Positions 1 to 3,538 of a stretch of DNA of 5,306 bases are shown piece by piece. A program made the translations under genes and the position numbers. The notes under the pieces are model-generated. The model saw nothing but the letters and a program-made list of their open reading frames with translations, did no database searches and was not told where the DNA came from. Source of the DNA: Nitrososphaera sp. (GTDB lineage Archaea > Thermoproteota > Nitrososphaeria > Nitrososphaerales > Nitrososphaeraceae); assembly GCA_022545875.1 (NCBI GenBank), contig JAKEIF010000161.1, forward strand, positions 1 to 5,306. The letters run 5' to 3'. Within the stretch, counting starts at the first letter, position 1. Every line of letters begins with the position of its first letter.

Positions 1-95
1 AGCTTATGCAGGTAGAGAAGCAATTGCTTTCCCGAGCATCCCGGCTTCTCTCCTGCCAGCGGTCTGAATTCGGCTGCTGGCGGGTTATTCATCAT
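1..95 (-). CDS. Possible hypothetical protein, N-terminal part only (runs off the left edge)
   Basis: An open frame begins at ATG at position 95, with a second ATG immediately after, and stays open to the window edge: about 31 residues beginning MMNNPPAAEF and continuing to GKQLLLYLHK. A TATA-like stretch (118-126) is centred about 27 bases before the ATG, the same geometry as the other leaderless genes here. The terminator of the upstream minus-strand gene lies just before it (128-140), so the layout gene end, terminator, promoter, start is coherent. No domain can be recognised from so short a fragment. It is weaker than the other calls because only 31 codons are visible; the opposite-strand frame starting at 94 is the alternative but overlaps a much better gene. 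Confidence 0.35.
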   Translation of the reverse strand, partial: MMNNPPAAEFRPLAGEKPGCSGKQLLLYLHK

Positions 96-117
96 GGATA
101 AAATGCTTTATGGTGAT

Positions 118-126
118 ATTCTATAT
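118..126 (-). promoter_or_regulatory. Putative archaeal TATA box for the left-edge gene
   Basis: On the minus strand this reads ATATAGAAT, centred about 27 bases before the ATG at 95. The spacing agrees with the other promoters in the window. The motif is A/T-rich but not a strong consensus match. Confidence 0.3.
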
Positions 127-127
127 G

Positions 128-140
128 AAAAAAGGAAAAA
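128..140 (-). terminator. Oligo-T terminator after the first secreted repeat protein
   Basis: On the minus strand this reads TTTTTCCTTTTTT, about 40 bases beyond the stop codon at 181-183. Archaeal termination commonly occurs at T-runs in the non-template strand without a hairpin. The same 13 bases occur at 945-957, just after the end of the large minus-strand operon, which supports a shared terminator function. Confidence 0.55.
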
Positions 141-180
141 GAAGGTTGCGGCGTTTATCTTCACACTTGCTCCTCCTGTA

Positions 181-699
181 CTAGTCGTCGTAGACTATCA
201 TGGCAATGGAGGCTGCGCCTATTTGGGTAGTCTGTGGACAAAAGTTTTGGAATATGATGGGTACAATATTCCCGCTAGGAGCAGGGTCAGTACCCGATAG
301 CACAAAGCAAGGGTGTCCAAATTCTAACGAAGCTATAACATGGTCGTCATTGTCTACGCCATTGACCGGGCATTGTACATTTAGGATGTTTAGGGTGGTA
401 ACGCTTCTTTGACTTTCTTCCTGCGTGGGTATGCATTGAGCAAATATCAGTTTTGACACCCCTTTAATCTCGGATGCTCCTACAGCATCAGCAGCTATTT
501 CAGCCGCTTTAACCTCATTATCCTTTATCTTTGCTGCCGTTACCGCATTACTTCCAAGGTCCACTGTTTTGACTTCTCCATCTACAATGTCTGTTGAAAA
601 AACAGTATTTGCCGCGTATGCCCTCAGCTCTGGCGAGGCTACGAAAGAGCCAGCTACGAATGCCACTACTAGCATTCCAGCAATCTTTGCGTTTATCAT
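181..699 (-). CDS. Secreted decapeptide-repeat protein (paralog of the 2733-3233 product)
   Basis: A 172-residue protein of unknown function, probably exported. Residues 1-21 form a signal peptide with hydrophobic core (GMLVVAFVAGSFVA), followed by SPELRAYAA at 22-30; cleavage is likely near AYA/A. Residues 37-76 are four exact 10-residue repeats of the type [DEK][IL]xx[GN or similar]x[VI]xxx, beginning DIVDGEVKTV, which suggests a regular beta-solenoid or trimeric fibre stalk (inference). The C-terminal domain (about 81-172) has four Cys (89, 110, 131, 154) that could form disulfides, and ends in an apparent beta-strand. I start at ATG 699 rather than GTG 711 because the TATA box at 721-728 is centred 25 bases before 699, giving a leaderless message, and would be too close for 711. 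The repeat and export pattern could fit a surface adhesin, a virion fibre-like protein or a host surface protein. No enzyme motif is visible. Confidence 0.85.
   Translation of the reverse strand: MINAKIAGMLVVAFVAGSFVASPELRAYAANTVFSTDIVDGEVKTVDLGSNAVTAAKIKDNEVKAAEIAADAVGASEIKGVSKLIFAQCIPTQEESQRSVTTLNILNVQCPVNGVDNDDHVIASLEFGHPCFVLSGTDPAPSGNIVPIIFQNFCPQTTQIGAASIAMIVYDD
472..591 (-). repeat. Four decapeptide repeats in the first secreted protein
   Basis: The translated repeats are DIVDGEVKTV, DLGSNAVTAA, KIKDNEVKAA and EIAADAVGAS, followed by the start of a fifth (EIKGV). Position 2 is always I or L, position 7 always V, and position 1 always charged. The regularity is at the protein level; the DNA is not an exact tandem repeat. 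Confidence 0.85.
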
Positions 700-720
700 T
701 CTGTATCGCACCTTGAACTA

Positions 721-728
721 TTATAAAA
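721..728 (-). promoter_or_regulatory. TATA box of the 181-699 gene
   Basis: On the minus strand this reads TTTTATAA, a strong archaeal TATA match, centred about 25 bases before the ATG at 699. That spacing places the transcription start at the start codon itself and decides the choice of ATG over the upstream GTG at 711. Confidence 0.75.
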
Positions 729-783
729 CAATACGTGAAGCAAGCCAGTTGGGACACACACTCCCCCTAACGTGCTAGCTTTG

Positions 784-790
784 TTATAAT
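784..790 (+). promoter_or_regulatory. TATA box of the 812-946 gene
   Basis: The plus strand reads TTATAAT (784-790 within gTTATAATg), centred 25 bases before the GTG at 812. It is divergent from the box at 721-728, so the interval 700-811 is a two-way promoter region. Confidence 0.6.
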
Positions 791-811
791 GAGCCTCTTC
801 GAGCTTGCCGT

Positions 812-946
812 GTGTACTATTTCATTTGTCCCAATGGCGACTGGCTAAAGATTAGAGCTAGGAAAGCCAACGGGGTAGGTGTATGCCCCGTCTGCAAAGA
901 TGAATGGCTGCGAGTTAGCAAGACGGAATGGGAAAAGCCTAGATAA
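812..946 (+). CDS. 44-residue Cys-containing mini-protein, possible zinc ribbon
   Basis: The product begins MYYFICPNGDWLKIR and ends KTEWEKPR. It has Cys6, then CPVC at residues 25-28, a layout like a small zinc ribbon of the form CP-loop-CxxC. Only three Cys are present, so a fourth ligand is missing or supplied by another residue. It is rich in Trp, Lys and Arg, as expected for a small nucleic-acid or protein-binding module, but its role is unknown. The start is GTG: the TATA box is 25 bases upstream, giving a leaderless message, and no in-frame ATG exists before the upstream TAG. It converges with the large minus-strand operon, ending 20 bases from that operon's last in-frame stop. Confidence 0.6.
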   Translation: MYYFICPNGDWLKIRARKANGVGVCPVCKDEWLRVSKTEWEKPR

Positions 947-957
947 AAAAGGAAAAA
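945..957 (-). terminator. Oligo-T terminator of the minus-strand mini-gene operon
   Basis: The minus strand reads CCCTTTTTCCTTTTTTA across 944-960, only about ten bases beyond the TAG at 967-969. The core TTTTTCCTTTTTT is identical to the one at 128-140. Because the motif sits after the 967 stop and not after the 1066 stop, it suggests that the ancestral last gene ended at 967. Confidence 0.6.
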
Positions 958-966
958 GGGGAACGG

Positions 967-1065
967 CTAGAGATATTGGCCGAATAGGTTTTCCTTGTCC
1001 TTGAATAACTTCTTGGCGTACCGACCAAAGTAGCCGGGGTCGTTGCCGTACGCTCCTTCTTGCTC
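967..1065 (-). pseudogene. In-frame C-terminal fragment of the operon's last gene, cut off by a TAA
   Basis: Directly after the TAA at 1066-1068 and in the same frame, 32 sense codons follow (EQEGAYGNDPGYFGRYAKKL... ending FGQYL) before a TAG at 967-969. The fragment contains no ATG, GTG or TTG, so it cannot start its own translation. Its composition (Tyr, Gly, Asp and Lys rich, few Ser or Arg) looks like real coding sequence, and the operon terminator follows it closely. The simplest reading is that the 1066-1206 gene once continued here as a 79-residue protein and has acquired a nonsense codon. A sequencing error or stop-codon readthrough are the alternatives. Confidence 0.5.
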
Positions 1066-1206
1066 TTAGACTATATTCGTCATGCTCTGCATAGCCAAAA
1101 CTCCGCATTGTTCAAGGGATATCCCTCTCATCTGCGCGTACCTTTCCCAGAATTGCTCGAACGCCGGGTCTGTGAATTTGATTTTTTTCTTGCTACTCGT
1201 GCTCAT
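1066..1206 (-). CDS. Small ribbon-helix-helix-like protein, probably truncated by nonsense
   Basis: A 46-residue product beginning MSTSSKKKIKFTDPAFEQFW. Its pattern fits a ribbon-helix-helix DNA-binding fold: a basic tail and short strand (KKIKF, 7-11), helix A (about 13-27, PAFEQFWERYAQMRG), a turn (IS, 29-30), and helix B (31-46, LEQCGVLAMQSMTNIV). The fold is inferred by eye. The ATG overlaps the previous stop as ATGA, and the sequence AAAGGTGGTGA directly before it resembles a Shine-Dalgarno site. It is the last gene of the operon. The complete helix-helix unit lies before the TAA, so the short product could still fold; the reading frame continues for 32 more codons beyond that TAA. Confidence 0.6.
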   Translation of the reverse strand: MSTSSKKKIKFTDPAFEQFWERYAQMRGISLEQCGVLAMQSMTNIV

Positions 1207-1451
1207 TCACCACCTTTAGATTTACCAAATTCTGTCGTGACTAAGCAGCCGTAGCCTATTGCAGTCATGGCTTTGTCGTAAACCCGGTTTCTGGGTGGGA
1301 TGATTCCGTCAATATCCACTTGAATGGCGCTAAAGATTGCATCTGACGCATATCGACTGAAGTCGTGTCCATATCCTCTAAGGCAGCACATGGCGGCCAG
1401 CCAGTCGTACTGGTCGTCTGTCAGTGTAATGTCTAGTTTGAGATGCTTCAT
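1203..1451 (-). CDS. Putative ribbon-helix-helix-like regulator
   Basis: An 82-residue protein. Residues 4-10 (LKLDITL) fit a beta-strand, 12-25 a first helix (DDQYDWLAAMCC), RGYG a turn, and 30-45 a second helix (DFSRYASDAIFSAIQV). This order and spacing resemble ribbon-helix-helix (Arc/MetJ/CopG-type) DNA-binding proteins, which act as dimers on short repeated operators; the assignment is by pattern only. The C-terminal 35 residues (from DGIIPPRNRVYDKA) are an additional unassigned segment. It overlaps the upstream and downstream genes by ATGA at both ends, so translation is probably coupled; GGTGGA lies 8 bases before the start. It is a candidate for binding the palindromes at 2228-2309 in front of its own operon. 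Confidence 0.7.
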   Translation of the reverse strand: MKHLKLDITLTDDQYDWLAAMCCLRGYGHDFSRYASDAIFSAIQVDIDGIIPPRNRVYDKAMTAIGYGCLVTTEFGKSKGGE

Positions 1452-1642
1452 TTGGATTCCACCGGTGCAACTGCTTGACCTTGAGCTTCTAGGCTTCTAC
1501 CTAGCGCGATGTACATGCCCGCCGCTTCAGACATGGCTTGCTCTTTGTCTTTGTTGTAAACGTGGATCGTGTACCTAGCCCCCTTGGTGATACGCTCAAT
1601 TTTGACGCTGTACGGGTACGGCTGCGATAGCTCGTCGCTCAT
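1448..1642 (-). CDS. Small alpha/beta protein of unknown function
   Basis: A 64-residue protein. Residues 8-30 look like a beta-hairpin (YPYSVKIERITKGARYTIHV) and residues 32-55 like one long helix (KDKEQAMSEAAGMYIALGRS...). I recall similar short proteins with a YPYSV-type strand in thaumarchaeal genomes, but cannot name a family or function. GAGGT lies about 8 bases before the ATG, and both ends overlap neighbours by ATGA. It has no Cys, unlike the genes just upstream of it in the operon, and no catalytic motif is visible. Confidence 0.7.
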   Translation of the reverse strand: MSDELSQPYPYSVKIERITKGARYTIHVYNKDKEQAMSEAAGMYIALGRSLEAQGQAVAPVESK

Positions 1643-1875
1643 GCTCTCGACCTCGCTGATATTGCTTCTACCGCTTTCGCCAGGTGGGATATGGACTGTC
1701 TGATTTCGTTAAGCGCATCCTCTAGCGTAGGCGCTGGCTTTGTCTGTGGCTTTGCCTTTAGCGACTCGCAGCGCTCCTTTGTATGCTGGGTTCCGTCCGG
1801 GTCTAGAAATACCCGCTTGCCGTTATCCCAGGTGAGAATCGCATGGCAGCCAAACTTACATTCCTTAGAACTCAT
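1639..1875 (-). CDS. Small putative zinc-binding protein with a C-terminal helix
   Basis: A 78-residue protein. The N-terminal half carries Cys6, Cys10, His31 and Cys36 around a hairpin (ILTWDNGKRVFLDPDGTQH). This resembles a recurrent small domain in viruses and archaea with a CxxC-type pair, an NGK...LDPDGTxH hairpin and a HxxxxC end, in which the four residues hold a zinc ion. Here the first pair is CKFGC, one residue wider than the usual CxxC. A Lys/Pro linker (40-50, KAKPQTKPAPT) leads to an amphipathic helix (52-72) that may form a coiled coil. GAGGAG precedes the ATG by about 9 bases. The role is unknown; a nucleic-acid or protein-binding adaptor is the most likely class. Confidence 0.7.
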   Translation of the reverse strand: MSSKECKFGCHAILTWDNGKRVFLDPDGTQHTKERCESLKAKPQTKPAPTLEDALNEIRQSISHLAKAVEAISARSRA

Positions 1876-2066
1876 TCTGTGTAGCTCCTCTCCGCCCGCG
1901 AGATCCCCCTCTCCATCGCTTCGAGTGATGCATCCTCACCCGTGCAGTGACCACATACGAAATCTGCACCGAATCCCTTTTCCCTCATTCCCTGGCAGTA
2001 ACAGCCCTTGACTGGCAAGCCGTTGTGATTCAGTTGTTTTTTGCGTTCGTTGCTATTCCACTTCAT
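1872..2066 (-). CDS. Small Cys-rich putative metal-binding protein
   Basis: A 64-residue protein starting with a basic region (MKWNSNERKKQLNH). It contains CYC at residues 22-24 and CGHC at 38-41, a C-x-C plus C-x2-C arrangement separated by 13 residues that could bind one zinc ion, with His40 also available. The rest is a charged, probably helical tail (EDASLEAMERGISRAERSYTE). AGGGGAG lies about 7 bases before the ATG, a good Shine-Dalgarno match. It overlaps the preceding stop and the following start by ATGA. No named family is recognised. Confidence 0.65.
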   Translation of the reverse strand: MKWNSNERKKQLNHNGLPVKGCYCQGMREKGFGADFVCGHCTGEDASLEAMERGISRAERSYTE

Positions 2067-2227
2067 ATCGGTTCTCCCCTAACGCTGCCGGCTCCCTTTG
2101 GACAGGTGAAGCTTTGCGTTAGCGCGTCCCAGTAGTGATGGTGCTCGTACTTGGCCCTTACGCAGCCAAAGACAATGATGTAGTCTGTTTGCTTGACGAT
2201 CTCTTTTCGAATCACGCTTGATTGCAT
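2063..2227 (-). CDS. First gene of the mini-gene operon, 54-residue unknown protein
   Basis: The product begins MQSSVIRKEIVKQTDYIIVF and ends GSVRGEPI. It has a short hydrophobic strand (YIIVFGCV, 16-23), a His cluster (EHHHYW, 28-33) and Cys22 and Cys42, so metal binding is possible but not shown. The ATG directly abuts the palindrome at 2228-2245 and lies about 27 bases from the A/T-rich box at 2252-2257, so the message should be leaderless. Its stop overlaps the next start as ATGA, which ties it to the operon and is the strongest evidence that this short frame is real. Confidence 0.6.
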   Translation of the reverse strand: MQSSVIRKEIVKQTDYIIVFGCVRAKYEHHHYWDALTQSFTCPKGAGSVRGEPI

Positions 2228-2245
2228 GTTATGGAATATCATAAC
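2228..2245. promoter_or_regulatory. Palindromic operator candidate 1 (next to the operon start codon)
   Basis: The plus strand reads GTTATGGAATATCATAAC: 6-base arms GTTATG/CATAAC with a 6-base centre. It occupies the space between the minus-strand TATA candidate and the start codon at 2227, where a bound protein would block transcription initiation. It matches the element at 2292-2309 in 14 of 18 positions. Confidence 0.55.
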
Positions 2246-2251
2246 ACAGGC

Positions 2252-2257
2252 TAATAA
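2252..2257 (-). promoter_or_regulatory. Weak TATA-like box of the mini-gene operon
   Basis: The minus strand reads TTATTA, centred about 27 bases before the ATG at 2227. It is a weaker match than the other boxes in the window, which would fit a regulated promoter. Confidence 0.4.
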
Positions 2258-2270
2258 GTGTTAGGGTCAA

Positions 2271-2298
2271 CCATAACGGTTAAGTAAGGAAGTTATGG
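2271..2298. repeat. Inverted repeat CCATAAC/GTTATGG with a 14-base spacer
   Basis: CCATAAC at 2271-2277 is the exact reverse complement of GTTATGG at 2292-2298. The same half-site GTTATGG begins the element at 2228. Together these make a cluster of at least four half-sites within about 80 bases between the divergent genes. Confidence 0.5.
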
Positions 2299-2309
2299 TA
2301 TTCAATAAC
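2292..2309. promoter_or_regulatory. Palindromic operator candidate 2 (at the divergent plus-strand gene)
   Basis: The plus strand reads GTTATGGTATTCAATAAC, with 5-base arms GTTAT/ATAAC and GTTATGG in common with candidate 1. It covers the first possible ATG (2295) of the plus-strand gene and lies 24 bases before the second (2334), so it may overlap the promoter of that gene. Confidence 0.5.
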
Positions 2310-2513
2310 GTTAAGTATGGGGAAAAATGCGCTATGGTAGTGCTAAGCAAGGCCGAAAGGAAATTCATACATGATGTAAAGAAGGGCGATCTTTCGGCAT
2401 ATACGCCAGTCTACAAACGGCAGCTGAAATTCAATATTCTAAAGAAAAGAAAGGCATTGACGGACGATTTGCTCCTTGTCAATGAAGTTCTTGACAAACT
2501 GCAAGACCTCTGA
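2295..2513 (+). CDS. Small basic helical protein; true start may be ATG 2334
   Basis: Up to 72 residues; from the internal ATG at 2334 it is 59 residues starting MVVLSKAERKFIHD. The body is Lys-rich and probably all-helical (LSKAERKF, a Tyr-containing middle, then QLKFNILKKRKALTDDLLLV). This resembles very common short thaumarchaeal proteins that begin with (L)(S/T)KAE and contain a basic helix near the C-terminus; their function is unknown to me. The shorter start fits that family and has GGGGA about 10 bases upstream. The longer start lies inside an operator-like palindrome, which makes it less likely to be coding there. It is transcribed away from the mini-gene operon. Confidence 0.65.
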   Translation: MVFNNVKYGEKCAMVVLSKAERKFIHDVKKGDLSAYTPVYKRQLKFNILKKRKALTDDLLLVNEVLDKLQDL

Positions 2514-2530
2514 GAACAAGCCGGTTCATC

Positions 2531-2539
2531 TTTTAATAG
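2531..2539 (+). promoter_or_regulatory. TATA box of the 2563 zinc-ribbon gene
   Basis: The plus strand reads TTTTAATAG, centred about 28 bases before the ATG at 2563. It decides the start: the earlier in-frame ATG at 2476 lies inside the preceding gene and has no such box. Confidence 0.55.
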
Positions 2540-2562
2540 ATCCAGCTCGCTTTGCTGTCTGC

Positions 2563-2691
2563 ATGGAAGAACGTCACCATAACCCAATGTCTCATATGGA
2601 ATGCTCTAAATGCGGCCAGAGATATCCTCTGGCAGTAACAGAATGTACGAATTGTAGAGTAAAATTAACGCTCCACGAGTACAAGGGCTGA
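2563..2691 (+). CDS. 42-residue zinc-ribbon protein
   Basis: The product has C14-x2-C17 (CSKC) and C28-x2-C31 (CTNC) separated by ten residues, a classical four-Cys zinc ribbon with a short knuckle (GQRYPLAVTE) between the pairs. A His-rich tail precedes it (EERHHNPMSHM). Such mini zinc ribbons bind nucleic acids or proteins; the partner here is unknown. I chose ATG 2563 because a TATA box is 28 bases upstream, giving a leaderless message. A longer frame from 2476 would overlap the preceding gene by 38 bases and add an uncharacteristic N-terminus. It converges with the gene ending at 2733. Confidence 0.65.
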   Translation: MEERHHNPMSHMECSKCGQRYPLAVTECTNCRVKLTLHEYKG

Positions 2692-2732
2692 CAATCCGCA
2701 GGAGCTATAGCCGTTAGTCCTTCTGTGATATC

Positions 2733-3233
2733 TTACCCCGTATTGAATATTGCATAGTTGATTTCAAATCCATCTGGAACAGGTGCGGCACATGCGAATT
2801 TTACACTACCATCCTCAGGGTCTTCTATCAAACAAGTATAATTTGTAGCCGCAAAGATGCCCGTCACTACCACTACAGAATTCGGAGTTATCCTGCTGTC
2901 GTAAATGATTTCGGTGGTTCTCGTTCCGTCGGGATCCCAACCCGTGCCGCCGCAATTACAATCGTCCTTATGCTCCACTGCGATGAACGACTGGTTGATG
3001 TCTGCTCCTTTGATTTCTCCATCCTTGATTTTTCCACTTGTTACAGAATTGCCACTCAAATCGGCTGTCTTGACTTGCCCGTTCCTGATATCTTCTGACC
3101 TTATGGTTTCGTTTACAATTTCGGCAGATGTTATTGTCGCGGCTGCGTACGCTCTTAGCTCAGGAGAAGCAGCGAATGCCCCTGTCGCAAAGGCCGCCAA
3201 AGCTATTATTCCAATTAGGAATGATTGCCTCAT
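2733..3233 (-). CDS. Secreted decapeptide-repeat protein (paralog of the 181-699 product)
   Basis: A 166-residue protein of unknown function, probably exported. The signal peptide (1-21, hydrophobic FLIGIIALAAFATGAFA) is followed by ASPELRAYAA at 22-31, identical to the first paralog. Residues 38-77 are four decapeptide repeats, starting EIVNETIRSE and DIRNGQVKTA, with a partial fifth. The C-terminal domain (about 84-166) has four Cys (92, 94, 134, 148), a Gly/Asp-rich stretch (CNCGGTGWDPDGT) and several likely beta-strands (NSVVVVTGIFA, FEINYAIF). It differs strongly from the other paralog's C-terminus, so a shared stalk carries different end domains. The ATG at 3233 is 25 bases from the TATA box at 3254-3261: leaderless. 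Possible roles are a host-surface adhesin, a virion fibre or a moron gene product; none is demonstrated. Confidence 0.85.
   Translation of the reverse strand: MRQSFLIGIIALAAFATGAFAASPELRAYAAATITSAEIVNETIRSEDIRNGQVKTADLSGNSVTSGKIKDGEIKGADINQSFIAVEHKDDCNCGGTGWDPDGTRTTEIIYDSRITPNSVVVVTGIFAATNYTCLIEDPEDGSVKFACAAPVPDGFEINYAIFNTG
3003..3122 (-). repeat. Four decapeptide repeats in the second secreted protein
   Basis: The repeats are EIVNETIRSE, DIRNGQVKTA, DLSGNSVTSG and KIKDGEIKGA, followed by DINQSF. Position 2 is I or L and position 7 I or V, in register with the repeats of the 181-699 protein. Confidence 0.85.
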
Positions 3234-3250
3234 TACCGCCGGTTGTCAGG

Positions 3251-3269
3251 GAGCTATAAAAGATAGCTC
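3251..3269 (-). promoter_or_regulatory. TATA box embedded in a perfect inverted repeat
   Basis: The plus strand reads GAGCTATAAAAGATAGCTC: 7-base arms GAGCTAT/ATAGCTC around AAAAG. The minus-strand TATA box TTTTATAG (3254-3261) lies inside it, 25 bases before the ATG at 3233. The surrounding palindrome could be an operator on which a dimeric repressor would compete with the TATA-binding protein. Confidence 0.6.
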
Positions 3270-3287
3270 AGGGCTTGCTCTCCGGGG

Positions 3288-3434
3288 CTATTGTCCCTGC
3301 GAATCCTGGCCGTCCTTGGTTGATTCGACTTCCCATTCTTGCAATTCCTTATCGAGCTTTGATTTGACCTTTGTCACCGGCTTGAGAGTCTTTTCTGTAA
3401 TCTCGTCATGCTCTTCATAGTCTGACTTTGCCAT
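3288..3434 (-). CDS. 48-residue charged protein of unknown function
   Basis: The product begins MAKSDYEEHDEITEKTLKPV and ends KDGQDSQGQ. It is dominated by Lys, Glu and Asp, has one Trp and no Cys, and contains a likely helix (KVKSKLDKELQEWEVE, about 22-37) followed by a flexible tail. The ATG lies 24-25 bases from the TATA-like TCATAAAG at 3455-3462. It stops about 19 bases before the promoter palindrome of the next gene. It resembles in composition and opening (M-x2-[ST]-x-Y-x-E) the 40-residue product of 3539-3661. Confidence 0.6.
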   Translation of the reverse strand: MAKSDYEEHDEITEKTLKPVTKVKSKLDKELQEWEVESTKDGQDSQGQ

Positions 3435-3454
3435 GTTTATTACAGTCTGTCAAA

Positions 3455-3462
3455 CTTTATGA
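3455..3462 (-). promoter_or_regulatory. TATA-like box of the 3288-3434 gene
   Basis: The minus strand reads TCATAAAG, centred about 25 bases before the ATG at 3434, consistent with a leaderless message. Confidence 0.5.
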
Positions 3463-3519
3463 CCGTTGCAGTACTGAAACGTACTTGCAGACTAGCAGAG
3501 CTATTAAACTACCGCAAGT

Positions 3520-3538
3520 AAAATTCAGAAAAAAGGGG
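3520..3538 (-). terminator. Oligo-T terminator after the 3539-3661 gene
   Basis: Immediately after the TAA, the minus strand reads CCCCTTTTTTCTGAATTTT. The CCCC-T6 opening resembles the CCCCT5CCT6 tract after the mini-gene operon at 944-961. Confidence 0.55.

Noticed and set aside
18..29. Perfect 12-base palindrome AAGCAATTGCTT near the left edge
   Set aside because: It lies inside a possible coding frame, no second copy was seen and no adjoining gene start makes an operator likely.
94..300. Plus-strand open frame of 68 codons starting MDKMLYGDILYEKRKKK
   Set aside because: It overlaps the 3' end of the well-supported secreted protein gene by 120 bases on the other strand, and its Lys-rich start is simply the reverse of that gene's T-rich terminator.
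845..1108. Minus-strand open frame of 87 codons rich in Arg, Pro and Phe
   Set aside because: It covers the 812-946 gene, the terminator tract and the interrupted 967-1206 frame, all better supported; its composition looks like an out-of-frame translation.
1691..2135. Plus-strand open frames (1691-2011 and 1947-2135)
   Set aside because: They run antisense to three ATGA-coupled genes and have Ser/Pro/Cys-rich, shadow-like composition without a promoter.
2476..2562. N-terminal extension of the zinc-ribbon gene to ATG 2476
   Set aside because: It would overlap the preceding gene by 38 bases, and the TATA box at 2531-2539 lies inside this extension, 28 bases before ATG 2563.
2905..3420. Plus-strand open frame of 171 codons
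   Set aside because: It is antisense to the second secreted protein and to the 3288-3434 gene; its Ser/Leu/Ala-rich sequence mirrors the repeats on the other strand.
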